Shown one piece after another: positions 7,225-18,987 of a stretch of 64,000 nucleotides of DNA; the stretch's first letter is position 1; each line of letters begins with the position of its first letter. The DNA lies in the NCBI RefSeq assembly GCF_013167895.1, contig NZ_BLWC01000001.1, positions 2,046,001 to 2,110,000 on the forward strand, given 5' to 3'. Under the pieces are notes generated by a model. It was not told the origin of the DNA. It did no database searches and saw only the letters and a list, made by a program, of their open reading frames with translations. The stretch comes from Streptomyces fulvorobeus. Lineage in GTDB: Bacteria > Actinomycetota > Actinomycetes > Streptomycetales > Streptomycetaceae. A program made the translations under genes and the position numbers.

Positions 7225-9395
7225 CAGTCGCGCCTTCCCGGGGCTCCGGCGAGTGCCTGCCCTACCACTTCGACGGGCTTCTGCGACGCGGGGTCGTACG
7301 GCTTGATCTTCGGCGCGTCGATCGAACCGTCGGGCTGAATCCGGGGCAGGGCCTTCTGCGGCTTGGGCAGGAGGGCCTTCTTCAGGTTCTGCTTGCCCGC
7401 CGCGTCGAGACCGTAGAGCGCGTTGTAGATGTTGCGCACGGCGGGCCCGGAAGCGCCGGATCCCGTACCGCCCTGGGAGATCGTCATGACGATCGAGTAG
7501 TCCTCGGTGTACGTGGCGAACCAGGAGGTCGTCTGCTTGCCGTAGACCTCGGCCGTGCCCGTCTTGGCGTGCATCGGGATCTTGTCCTGGGGCCAGCCGC
7601 CGAATCGCCAGGCGGCGCTGCCCCGGGTCGCGACACCCGCGAGGGCTTCGTCTATCTTGTCGCGCGTGTCTCCCTCGAAGGGGAGCTTTCCGTGCGCCTT
7701 CGGCTGGATCTCGCGGACGGTCCTGCCGTCGCCGCTGACGATGGCCTTGCCGACGGTCGGGTTGTAGAGCGTGCCGCCGTTGGAGATGGCCGCGTAGATC
7801 GTCGCCATCTGGATCGGGGTGACGAGCGTGTCACCCTGGCCGATCGAGTAGTTGACGGAGTCACCGGCGCGCATCCTGTCGCCTTCGAGGCAGTTCTCGT
7901 ACGCGATCATCTCGACGTACGTGCCGTTCTTCTTGCCCTGCTTGCACCAGCCCTCCTTGTTCGCCCGGAAGAAGTTCTCCTTCCACTGGCGGTCGGGGAC
8001 GCGGCCGGTGACCTCGTTGGGGAGGTCGATGCCGGTCTCCTTGCCGAGGCCGAACTGGTGGGCCGTCCGGTAGAACCAGTCGTTGGTCTTCTTCTTCGGC
8101 CGGATGCCGCCGTCCCGGTGCCACTCCTTGTGGGCGAGGCCGTAGTAGACGGTGTCGCAGGAGACTTCCAGGGCGCGGCCGAGGCTGATGCTGCCGTAGC
8201 CCTGGGACTCGAAGTTCTTGAAGACCTGGCCGCCGATGGAGTACGAGCTGGGGCAGGGGTAGTTGCCGTCGAAGTCGTATCCGGCGTTGACCGCGGCGGT
8301 CGTGGAGACGACCTTGAAGATCGATCCGGGGGCGGCCTGCCCCTGGATGGCCCGGTTCAGGAGGGGGAAGTTGGACTTCTTCCCGGTGAGGTCGGCGTAG
8401 TCCTTGCCGGAGATGCCACCGACCCAGGCGTTGGGGTCGTAGGTGGGCAGGGAGGCCATGGAGACGATGCGGCCGGTCTTGGTCTCCATGACGACGACGG
8501 CGCCGGAGTCGGCCTTGTAGCGCTGGTTGGTGTTGCGGTCCATCTCCTTGCGGGCGATCTCCATGGCCTGGTTCAGCTCGTACTCGGCGACGGCCTGGAC
8601 CCGGGCGTCGATGGAGGTGACGACACTCGCGCCGGGCTCGGCCTTGTCGTTCTCGGCCTGCCCGATGACCCGGCCCAGGTTGTCGACCTCGTAGCGGGTG
8701 ACACCGGCCTTGCCGCGCAGTTCCTTGTCGTACGTGCGCTCCAGGCCGGAGCGGCCGACCTGGTCGGAGCGCAGGTACGGGGAGTCGGTGTTCTGCGCCT
8801 TGGTGAGCTCCTCGTCGGTGACCGGCGAGAGGTAGCCGAGGACCTGCGCGGTGTTGGCCTTGCCGGGGGCCGGGTAGCGGCGTACGGCGGTGGGCTCGGC
8901 GGTGATGCCGGGGAAGTCCTCGGCGCGCTCGCGGATCTGGAGGGCCTGCTGCGTGGTGGCCTCGTCCGTCACCGGGATGGGCTGGTAGGGCGAGCCGTTC
9001 CAGCAGGGCTGCGGGGTCTTGGAGTCGCAGAGGCGGACCTTGTCGAGGACCTCCCTTGGCTGCATGTCCAGGACCTCGGCCAGCCGGGTGAGTACGGCGT
9101 CGCCGTCGTCCTTCATCTTCATCAGCTCGGTGCGGCTGGCGGAGACGACGAGACGGGTCTCGTTGTCGGCGAGGGGGACGCCGCGCGCGTCCAGGATGGC
9201 GCCTCGCACGGCGGGCTGGACGACCTGCTGCACGTGGTTGTTCTTCGCCTCGTCCGTGTACTCCTGCCCGTTGCGGATCTGGATGTACCAGAGGCGCCCG
9301 CCGAGCGTCAGCAGCAGGGAGAAGACGAGGACCTGAATGACGATGAGGCGGATCTGGACCCGCTGGGTCCGTCCGGTCTCGGGAATGTTGCTCAT
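7224..9395 (-). CDS. mrdA: Penicillin-binding protein 2, class B transpeptidase
   Basis: A 723-residue bitopic protein: a short cytosolic tail, one membrane anchor (about residues 17-35, IVIQVLVFSLLLTLGG), a dimerisation domain, and a C-terminal transpeptidase domain. The acylation motif SxxK is APGSIFKVV, and the KTG motif is MHAKTGTAEV. It cross-links peptidoglycan with RodA, which overlaps its stop. I chose the ATG at 9393-9395 because it opens directly onto the conserved MSNIPETGRTQR cytosolic tail; the frame continues upstream but runs antisense to mreD. It carries an unusually Pro/Lys-rich C-terminus, probably disordered. Confidence 0.94.
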   Translation of the reverse strand: MSNIPETGRTQRVQIRLIVIQVLVFSLLLTLGGRLWYIQIRNGQEYTDEAKNNHVQQVVQPAVRGAILDARGVPLADNETRLVVSASRTELMKMKDDGDAVLTRLAEVLDMQPREVLDKVRLCDSKTPQPCWNGSPYQPIPVTDEATTQQALQIRERAEDFPGITAEPTAVRRYPAPGKANTAQVLGYLSPVTDEELTKAQNTDSPYLRSDQVGRSGLERTYDKELRGKAGVTRYEVDNLGRVIGQAENDKAEPGASVVTSIDARVQAVAEYELNQAMEIARKEMDRNTNQRYKADSGAVVVMETKTGRIVSMASLPTYDPNAWVGGISGKDYADLTGKKSNFPLLNRAIQGQAAPGSIFKVVSTTAAVNAGYDFDGNYPCPSSYSIGGQVFKNFESQGYGSISLGRALEVSCDTVYYGLAHKEWHRDGGIRPKKKTNDWFYRTAHQFGLGKETGIDLPNEVTGRVPDRQWKENFFRANKEGWCKQGKKNGTYVEMIAYENCLEGDRMRAGDSVNYSIGQGDTLVTPIQMATIYAAISNGGTLYNPTVGKAIVSGDGRTVREIQPKAHGKLPFEGDTRDKIDEALAGVATRGSAAWRFGGWPQDKIPMHAKTGTAEVYGKQTTSWFATYTEDYSIVMTISQGGTGSGASGPAVRNIYNALYGLDAAGKQNLKKALLPKPQKALPRIQPDGSIDAPKIKPYDPASQKPVEVVGQALAGAPGRRD

Positions 9396-9432
9396 GCGGC
9401 GCCCCCGGTGCGGTTCGGGTACTGGTGCGGCC

Positions 9433-10092
9433 TCACAGTCGCTTGACCCCCTTGATCCTTCCCGCGCGTGCGGCGCGGTTACGGGCGGCCCTGACGCGCA
9501 GTCCGCCGCGTTGGCTGCCGATGCGCAGTCCCGTGCCCGAGGCCAGCCAGCCCGCGGCGACGTCGCCGCTCGAACTCTCGGAGAGCGGATCGTTGTCGGT
9601 ACGTCTGGCGAGCGCCATGATGAGCGGCACGGTGAACGGCGCGAGGAGCAGATCGTAGAGCGCCGCGGTGAACAGCAGACTGCCCAGGCCCACATGGCGG
9701 GCGGCCGTGTCACCGACGAGGGCGCCGACGCCCGCGTACAGCAGGGTGGAGCCGACGGCCGCGGCGACGACGACGGCCATCGGGACGAACGCCGACTTGA
9801 GCTGCCCGTTCTCCGGCCTGGCCAGGCCCACCAGGTAGCCGATGACACAGAGCACCAGGGCGTAGCGCCCGGCGGCGTGGTCGGCGGGGGGCGCCAGGTC
9901 GGCGAGGAGGCCCGCGCCGAAGCCGATGAGGGCTCCGCTGACGTGGCCGTAGACGAGGGCGAGCGCGACCACGACGAGCAGCAGCAGGTCGGGGACGGCG
10001 CCGGGGAGCTGGAGCCGGGCGAGTACGGAGACCTGGACGACGAGGGCGAACACGACCAGGGCGGCGGAGAGCAGAGTCCGGTTGAGGCGCAT
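9433..10092 (-). CDS. mreD: MreD, rod-shape membrane protein
   Basis: A 219-residue integral membrane protein with about five hydrophobic segments and a basic, Arg-rich C-terminal tail of about 40 residues. MreD is the least conserved member of the rod complex and links MreC, PBP2 and RodA to the cytoplasmic MreB filament. The ATG is 11 bases after mreC, and mrdA follows after 37 bases, so the gene is inside the operon. Similarity is supported mainly by topology, length and position between mreC and mrdA. Confidence 0.9.
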   Translation of the reverse strand: MRLNRTLLSAALVVFALVVQVSVLARLQLPGAVPDLLLLVVVALALVYGHVSGALIGFGAGLLADLAPPADHAAGRYALVLCVIGYLVGLARPENGQLKSAFVPMAVVVAAAVGSTLLYAGVGALVGDTAARHVGLGSLLFTAALYDLLLAPFTVPLIMALARRTDNDPLSESSSGDVAAGWLASGTGLRIGSQRGGLRVRAARNRAARAGRIKGVKRL

Positions 10093-10103
10093 GGGGATCA
10101 GCT

Positions 10104-11216
10104 CTACTCCTGGTCGGTTGCGGCGTTGCCGGCGGGATCGGAGGGATCGGCGGGATCGGCGTCGCCAGGCGGGTCGGCGGTGCCGGTGTTCCCCTGCGGG
10201 TCGGCGTCCCCCTGCGGGTCGGCGGCGCCGTCCTCCACGGGCTTCCCGGTCTCGTCGACGTTCCCGACGACCTTTCCGCTGTCGTCCACGAGGTCGCCGT
10301 TGGGCTGGAGGGTGACCGTGACGGTCGGTGTGGGCTTCGGCTTCTCGGGCTTCTTGGGCTGCTTGGGCAGGACCATGTCGCGGGGGTCCTCGCGCGGTGC
10401 CTGGACGACGACGCCGACGATGTCGAGCTTGGTGAAGCCGACGTACGGCCTCACGTAGACCGTCCGGGTGAGGGCGCCGCCGGACGGGTCCACCCGGACC
10501 ACTTCACCCACCGGGACTCCGGGCACGAACGGCTTGTCCTTGCTGGAGCCGAAGGTGACGAGGCGGTCGCCGTTCCTCACCTTCGCCTTGCCGTTGAGGA
10601 ACTGGACCGAGAGCGGCCTGGAGCCCTGGCCGGTGGCGAAGCCGAGCTCGTCGGTCTTCTCCATCCGGGTGCCCACGGTGAAGTCGGGGTCGTTGGCGAG
10701 CAGGACGGTCGCGGCGTCGGGTCCGACCGTGGTGACCCGGCCGACCAGCCCCTCACCGTTCAGTACGGTCATGTCGCGCTTGAGTCCGTCGTTGGCACCC
10801 GCGTCGATGGTGATCGTCCAGGAGAAGCCCTGGGCCGCTCCTATGGCGATGACCTCGGCGGCCTTGATGCCGTACTGCCCGGCACCCGCGTTCTTCATCA
10901 TCGCGTCGAGCTGACGGACCCGGCTGCGGTTGCGGTCGTCGCTGCCGAGCTTCGCCTTCAGCGCCGCGTTCTCGTGTTCGAGAGCAGCGATCCGGTCGTG
11001 CCGGTCGCCGGAGTCCCGTACGGCTCCTATGGCGTTGCCCACCGGGTCCACCGCCGCCGCCACGCCGTTCTCGACCGGTCCGAAGACCGTCGCGGCGGCC
11101 TGCCGGGCGCCGTCGACCGGCGACTCCTCGCCGCCACGGATGTCCACCGTGATCAGTGCGAACGCGCTGGCGATCAGCAGCACCAGGAGCAGCCGGCTCT
11201 CTCGTGTGTCCCTCAC
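10104..11216 (-). CDS. mreC: MreC, rod-shape-determining protein
   Basis: A 370-residue protein with one N-terminal membrane segment (about residues 8-25, LLLVLLIASAFALITVDI). A coiled-coil region follows around residues 70-110 (RIAALEHENAALKAKL), then the periplasmic-type beta-barrel domain with GFSWTITIDAGANDGLK. MreC forms an extracytoplasmic scaffold that positions PBP2. The last 90 residues are an unusual Lys/Pro- then Asp/Pro/Gly-rich low-complexity tail (repeats of DPQGDAD type) not needed for the fold. It lies between mreB (124-base gap) and mreD (11-base gap). Confidence 0.93.
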   Translation of the reverse strand: MRDTRESRLLLVLLIASAFALITVDIRGGEESPVDGARQAAATVFGPVENGVAAAVDPVGNAIGAVRDSGDRHDRIAALEHENAALKAKLGSDDRNRSRVRQLDAMMKNAGAGQYGIKAAEVIAIGAAQGFSWTITIDAGANDGLKRDMTVLNGEGLVGRVTTVGPDAATVLLANDPDFTVGTRMEKTDELGFATGQGSRPLSVQFLNGKAKVRNGDRLVTFGSSKDKPFVPGVPVGEVVRVDPSGGALTRTVYVRPYVGFTKLDIVGVVVQAPREDPRDMVLPKQPKKPEKPKPTPTVTVTLQPNGDLVDDSGKVVGNVDETGKPVEDGAADPQGDADPQGNTGTADPPGDADPADPSDPAGNAATDQE

Positions 11217-11340
11217 GTGCGGCGGCCGTGCCTTCCTCGTCGGAATGTTCGTGCCTGGATATCAACGGTCTTCGCCACCGGGCGGCAGCGTCCGCCCGTC
11301 CCGGCACCCCGGAGGGGGTGAGGGCCGGGCGGAGGATCAC

Positions 11341-12650
<1,310 letters not shown>

Positions 12651-13064
12651 TCAGGAAAGTCCGGGGAAGAACAGCTTCAGTTCCCGTTCGGCGGACTCCT
12701 CGGAGTCCGAGGCGTGGATGAGGTTCTCCCTGGTGATCGTGCCGAAATCACCACGGATCGATCCGGGCGCGGCGGCGATCGGGTCGGTCGGACCCGCGAG
12801 GGCGCGGACTCCCTCGATGACCCGCTCACCTTCGGCCACAAGAGCGACGACAGGGCCAGATGCCATGAATGCGACGAGCGGCTCGTAGAACGGACGGCCC
12901 TTGTGCTCGCCGTAGTGCTGCTCCAGCGTCTCCTGGTCGAGCGTGCGCAGCTCCAGCGCGGTGATCTGCCAGCCGGCCTTGCGCTCGATGCGGCCGACGA
13001 TCTCGCCGATCAGCCCACGCCGGACGGCGTCGGGCTTGAGAAGGACGAGGGTGCGCTGAGTCAT
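12651..13064 (-). CDS. ndk: Nucleoside-diphosphate kinase
   Basis: A 137-residue cytosolic enzyme that transfers the gamma phosphate of ATP to nucleoside diphosphates through a phospho-histidine. The family start TLVLLKPDAV and the catalytic motif NLIHASDS (His near residue 115) are intact, and the length is standard. The ATG at 13062-13064 gives the canonical MTQRTLVLLKPD start; the frame extends upstream but without homology. It is transcribed towards mreB and separated from it by a hairpin terminator. DUF4233 and folC lie upstream, as in other Streptomyces. Confidence 0.97.
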   Translation of the reverse strand: MTQRTLVLLKPDAVRRGLIGEIVGRIERKAGWQITALELRTLDQETLEQHYGEHKGRPFYEPLVAFMASGPVVALVAEGERVIEGVRALAGPTDPIAAAPGSIRGDFGTITRENLIHASDSEESAERELKLFFPGLS

Positions 13065-13175
13065 GGACGGCTCCTTGCAGGCATACGGGTGCGGTGAGGC
13101 GAGATTACAGGGCTGCCCGAACGGACCCACGGCCGGGTTTGCGCACGGTGCCGCCGCGCGACGGCACGGTGGAGC

Positions 13176-13532
13176 TCAGCCCGCGGCCGGTGTCCGCGCG
13201 GCCTCCTGAGCCGCCCATCTGGCCTTGGCCTCGTCGATCTTGCGCCCGTAATGTACGGACGCCCACCACAGGCCGCCGAAGGCCAGCCCGAGGACGAACA
13301 TCATCGGAACGACGAAACCGCTCAGCACCAGAGCGGCCTGGAGCGCCCAGCCCAGCTGGATGCCGCCCGGACGGGTGATCAGACCGCACAGGACGAGGGA
13401 CAGCAGCATCCCGACGCCGCAGACCGTCCACACCGCGGCCGTCGACAGGCCGTCGGACTTCATGGCCACGAGACCGGCGAAGCCGATGACGAAGAACTCG
13501 CCGATCAGCGTCGACGCGCAGAGCATACGCAC
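13176..13532 (-). CDS. DUF4233 small membrane protein
   Basis: A 118-residue protein with about four predicted membrane segments (LCASTLIGEFFVIGFAGLVAM, VWTVCGVGMLLSLVLCGL, ALQAALVLSGFVVPMMFVLGLAFG) and a short charged C-terminus. It matches the actinobacterial DUF4233 family, which is almost always encoded directly after folC. The start lies three bases after the folC stop, so the two are probably co-transcribed and coupled. The function is unknown. Constant linkage to folC and ndk suggests a housekeeping role. Confidence 0.9.
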   Translation of the reverse strand: MRMLCASTLIGEFFVIGFAGLVAMKSDGLSTAAVWTVCGVGMLLSLVLCGLITRPGGIQLGWALQAALVLSGFVVPMMFVLGLAFGGLWWASVHYGRKIDEAKARWAAQEAARTPAAG

Positions 13533-13535
13533 AGG

Positions 13536-15038
13536 TCAGCCCTTTCCCAGAAGCAGCCGGGCCTCGCCGACCGTGATCACGGAACCGGTCACGAGCACAC
13601 CCGCTCCCGCGAACTCGTCCTCTTCCTCGGCGAGCGTGATCGCCGCCTCCAGCGCGTCGTCGAGGCGCGGCTCGACCTGTACGCGGTCGTTGCCGAAGAC
13701 CTCGACGGCGATGGTGGCAAGCTCGTCCGCGTCCATCGCGCGCCCGCTGGAGTTCTGCGTGACGACGACCTCGGCGAAGATCGGCTCGAAGGCTTCGAGG
13801 AGCCCCCGTACGTCCTTGTCCCCGCTCGTGCCGACGACACCGATGAGCCGGGAGAAGCTGAACGCCTCCGACAGCCCGGCCGCGGCGGCTCGCGCGCCCG
13901 CCGGGTTGTGGGCCGCGTCCAGGACGACGGTGGGGCTGCTGCGCACGACTTCGAGCCGGCCGGGCGAGGCGACGGAGGCGAACGCCTTGCGGACCGCCTC
14001 GATGCCGAGCGAACCGCTCTGCTCGGCACCGATGCCGAAGAACGCCTCGACGGCGGAGAGCGCCACCGCCGCGTTGTGGGCCTGGTGGGCGCCGTACAGC
14101 GGGAGGAAGATGCCGTCGTACTCCCCGCCGAGCCCCCGCAGGGTGAGGAACTGGCCACCCACCGCGATCTCCCGGGAGACGATGCCGAACTCCATGCCCT
14201 CCCGGGCCACGGTGGCGTCCACCTCGACGGCCTTCTTCAGCATCACCTGGGCGGCGTCCACGGGCTGCTGCGCGAGGATGACCGTCGCGCCCTGCTTGAT
14301 GACGCCGGCCTTCTCCCCCGCGATCTCCCCGGGCGTGTTGCCGAGGCGGTCCGTGTGGTCCAGCGAGATGGGGGTGACGACCGCGACCGCGGCGTCGATG
14401 ACGTTGGTCGCGTCCCAGGTGCCGCCCATGCCGACCTCGACGACCGCGACGTCCACCGGCGCGTCGGCGAAGGCCGCGTACGCCATGCCCGTCAGCACCT
14501 CGAAGAACGACAGCCGGATCTCCTGCTGGGCGTCGACCATGTCGACGTACGCCTTGATGTCCTCGTACGTCTCGACGAAGCGCTCGGCCTCGATCGGGGC
14601 GCCGTCCAGGCTGATCCGCTCGGTGATCGACTGGACGTGCGGCGAGGTGTAGCGGCCGGTGCGCAGGTCGAAGGCGTTCAGGAGGGCCTCGATCATGCGG
14701 GCCGTACTGGTCTTGCCGTTGGTCCCGGTGATGTGGATGGAGGGGTAGGCGCGCTGCGGGTCACCGAGCACGTCCATCAGCGCCGCGATGCGCGTCACCG
14801 AGGGTTCGAGTTTGGTCTCGCCCCACCGGCCGGCGAGCTCCCGCTCGACGGCGCGCAGTGCCTTGTCGGTCTCCGGGTCGGTGGGACGGGCGGGAACCCC
14901 GGCGTCCTGCGGCGGTCCCGTGTGGGTGCGCAGTGTGCGGCTCCCGGCCTCGATCACCGCCAGGTCGGGGTCGCGCCGGGTCTCGGCGTCGACGATCTCG
15001 TCGAAGCTGTTGTCGCTGGGGTCGGGCTGCTCGGTCAC
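13536..15038 (-). CDS. folC: Folylpolyglutamate synthase / dihydrofolate synthase
   Basis: A 500-residue ligase that adds glutamate to dihydropteroate and to tetrahydrofolates with ATP. The Mur-ligase-type P-loop ITGTNGKTSTARM lies near residue 103. Further family blocks are SITERISLDGAP, the SLDHTDRLGNT motif, and VVLDAAHNPAGARAA in the C-terminal domain. It starts with GTG at 15036-15038. The first 75 residues before the P-loop domain are Asp/Pro-rich, somewhat longer than in enterobacteria but common in Streptomyces. It is upstream of DUF4233 by three bases. Confidence 0.95.
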   Translation of the reverse strand: MTEQPDPSDNSFDEIVDAETRRDPDLAVIEAGSRTLRTHTGPPQDAGVPARPTDPETDKALRAVERELAGRWGETKLEPSVTRIAALMDVLGDPQRAYPSIHITGTNGKTSTARMIEALLNAFDLRTGRYTSPHVQSITERISLDGAPIEAERFVETYEDIKAYVDMVDAQQEIRLSFFEVLTGMAYAAFADAPVDVAVVEVGMGGTWDATNVIDAAVAVVTPISLDHTDRLGNTPGEIAGEKAGVIKQGATVILAQQPVDAAQVMLKKAVEVDATVAREGMEFGIVSREIAVGGQFLTLRGLGGEYDGIFLPLYGAHQAHNAAVALSAVEAFFGIGAEQSGSLGIEAVRKAFASVASPGRLEVVRSSPTVVLDAAHNPAGARAAAAGLSEAFSFSRLIGVVGTSGDKDVRGLLEAFEPIFAEVVVTQNSSGRAMDADELATIAVEVFGNDRVQVEPRLDDALEAAITLAEEEDEFAGAGVLVTGSVITVGEARLLLGKG

Positions 15039-15110
15039 GGGCCCAGTCTACGGAGGACCACCGACACGGCCCGCTACCCGCCCTCCCCCGCGCCTCCTCC
15101 CCGGTACGCG

Positions 15111-15138
15111 TAAGGCCCGGACCAAGGTCCGGGCCTTA
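15111..15138 (-). terminator. Terminator of valS
   Basis: A perfect 13-bp inverted repeat (TAAGGCCCGGACC, 15111-15123, with 15126-15138) lies 14 bases beyond the valS stop. It sits between valS and folC on the same strand, so the two are probably separate transcription units. Confidence 0.85.
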
Positions 15139-15152
15139 CATGGGCGCACCGG

Positions 15153-17774
15153 TCAGGCCGCGGGCAGACCGTCCAGCTGACCCTGGATGCGAGCGATGTC
15201 CGCCTCGGCCTTGGCCAGGCGACCGCGGATCTTCTCGACGACGTGGTCCGGGGCCTTCGCCACGAACGCCTCGTTGCCGAGCTTGCCATTGGCCTGCGCG
15301 ACCTCCGAGCGGGCCGCGTCGAGGTCCTTCGTCAGGCGCTTGCGTTCGGCCGCGACGTCGATCGTCCCGGAGAGGTCGAGCGCCACGGTGGCGCCCGCGA
15401 CCGGCAGCGTCGCCGTGGCCTGGAAGCCGTCATCGGCGGGCTGGAGGCGAAGCAGCTGGCGGATGGCCGCCTCGTGCGGGGCGAGCTCCGTCCCGGTCAG
15501 GGTGAGCCGCGCCGGGACCTTCTGGCCCGGCTGGAGACCCTGGTCCGAGCGGAACCTGCGGACCTCGGTGACGACCTGCTGGACCAGCTCGATCTCCGTC
15601 TCCGCGGCGTCGTCGCGGAAACCGGAGTCGGTGGGCCAGTCGGCGATGACGACGGACTCACGGCCGGTGAGGGCCGTCCACAGCGTCTCGGTGACGAACG
15701 GGACCACGGGGTGCAGCAGGCGCAGCATCACGTCCAGCACCTCGCCGAGGACCCGGCCCGAGACCTCGGCGGGCTTGCCGCCCGCGAAGAACGTCGTCTT
15801 GGACAGCTCGACGTACCAGTCGAAGACCTCGTCCCAGGCGAAGTGCCGCAGCGCCTCACTGAGCTTGGAGAACTGGAAGTCGTCGTAGTACGCGTCGACT
15901 TCGGCGACCGTCTTGTTGAGCCGGGAGAGAATCCAGCGGTCCGTCACCGACATCGCGGCGGCGGAGGGGAGTTCACCCTCGATCGTGGCGCCGTTCATCA
16001 ACGCGAAGCGCGTGGCGTTCCAGATCTTGTTGGCGAACTTCGCGGAACCCTGCACCCACTCCTCGCCGATCGGGACGTCCACGCCCGGGTTGGCGCCGCG
16101 CGCCAGGGTGAAGCGCAGGGCGTCGGAGCCGTACTTGTCCATCCAGTCCAGTGGGTTGACCACGTTGCCGAAGGACTTCGACATCTTCTTGCCGTGCTCG
16201 TCGCGGACCATGCCGTGCAGGACGATCGTCCTGAACGGCGGGACACCGTCGTTGACGTACAGGCCGAACATCATCATCCGGGCGACCCAGAAGAACAGGA
16301 TGTCGTAGCCGGTGACCAGGACGGAGTTCGGGTAGAACTTCGCGAGGCTGTCGGTCTGTTCGGGCCAGCCCAGCGTGGAGAACGGCCACAGGCCGGAGGA
16401 GAACCAGGTGTCCAGGACATCGCTGTCCTGCGTCCAGCCCGCACCCGTGGGGACCTCGTCGTCCGGTCCGACGCAGACGACCTCGCCCTCCGGGCCGTAC
16501 CAGACGGGGATGCGGTGGCCCCACCAGAGCTGGCGCGAGATCGTCCAGTCGTGGAGGTTGTCGACCCAGTCGAAGTACCGCTTCTCCATCTCCTGCGGGT
16601 GGATTCTGACGCTGCCGTCGCGGACGGCGTCACCGGCCGCCTTGGCGAGCGGGGCGACCTTGACCCACCACTGGAGGGAGAGGCGCGGCTCGATGGTGGT
16701 CTTGCAGCGCGAGCAGTGGCCGACGGAGTGGACGTACGGGCGCTTCTCGGCGACGATCCGGCCCTCGGCGCGCAGCGCGGCGACGATGGCGGAGCGGGCC
16801 TCCAGGCGGTCCAGGCCCTCGAAGGGACCGGGGACCGTGATGACGGCGCGCTCGTCCATGACGGTGAGGAACGGCAGGTCGTGTCGCTTGCCGATCTCGA
16901 AGTCGTTCGGGTCGTGCGCCGGGGTCACCTTGACCGCGCCGGTGCCGAACTCGGGGTCCACGTGGTGGTCGGCGACGACGGGGATCGTACGGTCGGTGAG
17001 CGGCAGCCTGATCTGCCTGCCGACGAGGTGCCTGTAGCGCTCGTCGTCGGGGTGGACGGCGACGGCGGTGTCACCGAGCATCGTCTCGGCGCGCGTCGTG
17101 GCGACGACGATGGTCTCCTCGCCGTCGCCGTACGTCATGGAGACGAGCTCGCCGTCGTCCTCCTGGTACTCGACCTCGATGTCGGAGATCGCGGTGAGGC
17201 AGCGGGGGCACCAGTTGATGATGCGCTCGGCGCGGTAGATCAGCCCGTCGTCGAACATCCGCTTGAAGACGGTCTGGACGGCCTTGGAGAGGCCCTCGTC
17301 CATGGTGAAGCGCTCACGGGACCAGTCGACGCCCTCGCCGAGGCGGCGCATCTGGCCGGAGATCTGGCCGCCGGACTCGTTCTTCCACTGCCAGACACGC
17401 TCGACGAACGCCTCGCGGCCCAGGTCGTGGCGGGACTTGCCCTCCTTGCCGAGCTCGCGCTCGACGACGTTCTGGGTGGCGATGCCCGCGTGGTCCATGC
17501 CGGGCTGGTAGAGCGCCTCGAAGCCCTGCATGCGCTTGCGGCGCACGAGGGCGTCGATCAACGTGTGCTCGAAAGCGTGCCCGAGGTGGAGGCTTCCCGT
17601 GACGTTGGGCGGGGGGATGACGATGCTGTACGGGGGCTTGTCACTGTGCTCGTCGGCTTCGAAGTACCCGCGTTCCACCCAGCGCTCGTACAGCTTCCCC
17701 TCTACCTCGGCCGGCGCGTACTGGGTCGGCAGTTCGGGGTTGCTGACTGTCTGCTGCTGAGTGTTCTCGGTCAC
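15153..17774 (-). CDS. valS: Valyl-tRNA synthetase
   Basis: An 873-residue class I aminoacyl-tRNA synthetase that charges tRNA-Val. The HIGH-type motif is GSLHLGHAF near residue 58, and the KMSKS motif is KKMSKSFGN near residue 530. An editing domain lies between them, and a C-terminal coiled coil ([16 protein letters not shown] and following) closes the protein. I chose the GTG at 17772-17774, which gives the MTENTQQQ start; the open frame runs on upstream without homology. No T-box leader is visible in the 136 bases to the divergent gene at 17911. Confidence 0.97.
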   Translation of the reverse strand: MTENTQQQTVSNPELPTQYAPAEVEGKLYERWVERGYFEADEHSDKPPYSIVIPPPNVTGSLHLGHAFEHTLIDALVRRKRMQGFEALYQPGMDHAGIATQNVVERELGKEGKSRHDLGREAFVERVWQWKNESGGQISGQMRRLGEGVDWSRERFTMDEGLSKAVQTVFKRMFDDGLIYRAERIINWCPRCLTAISDIEVEYQEDDGELVSMTYGDGEETIVVATTRAETMLGDTAVAVHPDDERYRHLVGRQIRLPLTDRTIPVVADHHVDPEFGTGAVKVTPAHDPNDFEIGKRHDLPFLTVMDERAVITVPGPFEGLDRLEARSAIVAALRAEGRIVAEKRPYVHSVGHCSRCKTTIEPRLSLQWWVKVAPLAKAAGDAVRDGSVRIHPQEMEKRYFDWVDNLHDWTISRQLWWGHRIPVWYGPEGEVVCVGPDDEVPTGAGWTQDSDVLDTWFSSGLWPFSTLGWPEQTDSLAKFYPNSVLVTGYDILFFWVARMMMFGLYVNDGVPPFRTIVLHGMVRDEHGKKMSKSFGNVVNPLDWMDKYGSDALRFTLARGANPGVDVPIGEEWVQGSAKFANKIWNATRFALMNGATIEGELPSAAAMSVTDRWILSRLNKTVAEVDAYYDDFQFSKLSEALRHFAWDEVFDWYVELSKTTFFAGGKPAEVSGRVLGEVLDVMLRLLHPVVPFVTETLWTALTGRESVVIADWPTDSGFRDDAAETEIELVQQVVTEVRRFRSDQGLQPGQKVPARLTLTGTELAPHEAAIRQLLRLQPADDGFQATATLPVAGATVALDLSGTIDVAAERKRLTKDLDAARSEVAQANGKLGNEAFVAKAPDHVVEKIRGRLAKAEADIARIQGQLDGLPAA

Positions 17775-17910
17775 GGGGCACAGTTTAGGGCCGTCACGGT
17801 CCTGCACTGAAACCGGTTGTTCAGTAACGGTGTGCCGCCCGATGCCCCACGTCAGGGCCGCGTCCGCGAGGATGTTCGGAACGCATAAGCATTCTGGAGG
17901 GGACAGCAGC

Positions 17911-18909
17911 ATGAGCCACAACCAGCCGGGTCCGTACGGCGGGCAGCCGCCGCAGGGCCAGCCCGGACCGTACGGCCAGCAGCCGGGCCCGTACGGCGGC
18001 CAGCCGCCACAGGGTCCCCCGCAGGGCCAGCCCGGTTACGGGTACCCGCAGCAGGCCCCTCAGGGCGTACCGCCGCAGCAGCCCCCGCAGGGCTACGGCT
18101 ACCCGCAGCAGGGCCAGCAGCCCGGTCCGTACGGCCAGCAGCCGCCCACTCCCCCGTACGGCGGACAGCCCGCGTACGGCGGTCAGGTGCCGATGCCGCC
18201 GGCCGCGCCCAGGAAGAAGACCGGTCTGATCATCGGGGGCGCCGTCGTGGCCCTGGCGGTCATCGCGGGCGGCGTGTACTTCATGACGTCGGGGGGCGGC
18301 GCCAGCAACAGTGACGTCGCGGACTCCACCAAGGGCTACAAGCTGACGCCCGCGGCATCCGTGGACGACTTCAAGAAGGGCTCCTCGAACGAGATGCCCT
18401 CGGGCCCGATGACGGGCAAGGACAAGGCCGAGGCCGAGGCCATGGGCGTCAAGAACGCCAACAACGCCGGCGCCCAGTACGTCAGTGGCACTAAGGAGAA
18501 CCCGCTCACGCAGAAGATGCTCTACCTGACGGGCATGTGGGGCGAGATCACCGACCCGGCGAAGGTCATCGACGGCTCCTTCAAGAACGCCGAAAAGGAA
18601 ATGGGCAAGACGTCCGGCAGCGCGGACATCTCCCTCGTCGGCAGCCCCAAGAACATCACGCCCGAAGGCTTCGATGGCGCTCTGATGAAGTGCCAGAACC
18701 TGAAGACGATCAATGACGAGGCCGACGGCACCGCGGCGAACGGCCCGAAGGAAATCATCATGCCGGTCTGTGTGTGGACCGACTACAGCACGGTCGGCGT
18801 GGTCGTTGGCTTTGACGTCGGCGCAGCAATGACCAACAAGCCCATGCCCCAGTCTGAGGTTGCCGAACTCGCAGCCAAGCTTTACAATACCTCCCGCACC
18901 AAGATCTGA
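17911..18909 (+). CDS. Pro/Gln/Gly-rich membrane-anchored protein of unknown function
   Basis: A 332-residue protein. Residues 1-100 are a low-complexity PQG/PYGQ/YPQQ-rich cytosolic region. One membrane segment follows (about 105-127, [21 protein letters not shown]), then an extracellular domain of about 200 residues with two Cys (KCQN and PVCVW) that may form a disulfide. The ATG at 17911 has a strong CTGGAGGGG site. This N-terminal design is common among Streptomyces membrane proteins, but I recognise no named extracellular domain. It is divergent from valS. The IS5/IS110 insertion begins 72 bases after its stop, beyond its terminator. Confidence 0.85.
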   Translation: MSHNQPGPYGGQPPQGQPGPYGQQPGPYGGQPPQGPPQGQPGYGYPQQAPQGVPPQQPPQGYGYPQQGQQPGPYGQQPPTPPYGGQPAYGGQVPMPPAAPRKKTGLIIGGAVVALAVIAGGVYFMTSGGGASNSDVADSTKGYKLTPAASVDDFKKGSSNEMPSGPMTGKDKAEAEAMGVKNANNAGAQYVSGTKENPLTQKMLYLTGMWGEITDPAKVIDGSFKNAEKEMGKTSGSADISLVGSPKNITPEGFDGALMKCQNLKTINDEADGTAANGPKEIIMPVCVWTDYSTVGVVVGFDVGAAMTNKPMPQSEVAELAAKLYNTSRTKI

Positions 18910-18924
18910 CTCTCAGTACGAACG

Positions 18925-18959
18925 AAGGGGCATCCGGCTGTCCTGGTCGGGCGCCCCTT
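18925..18959 (+). terminator. Terminator of the 17911 gene
   Basis: AAGGGGC at 18925-18931 pairs with GCCCCTT at 18953-18959 followed by T and C, with an imperfect inner stem. It lies 16 bases after the stop and just before the left end of the IS5 element. Confidence 0.6.
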
Positions 18960-18987
18960 TCACTTGCCTCATTTACTTCGGGATGTC

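Noticed and set aside
15243..17810. 855-codon open frame on the plus strand
   Set aside because: Antisense to valS; no motif and extreme Val/Asp/Gly composition.
17775..17910. Possible T-box leader before valS
   Set aside because: Only 136 bases separate valS from the divergent gene and no T-box core (AGGGTGG-like) or specifier stem-loop is visible.
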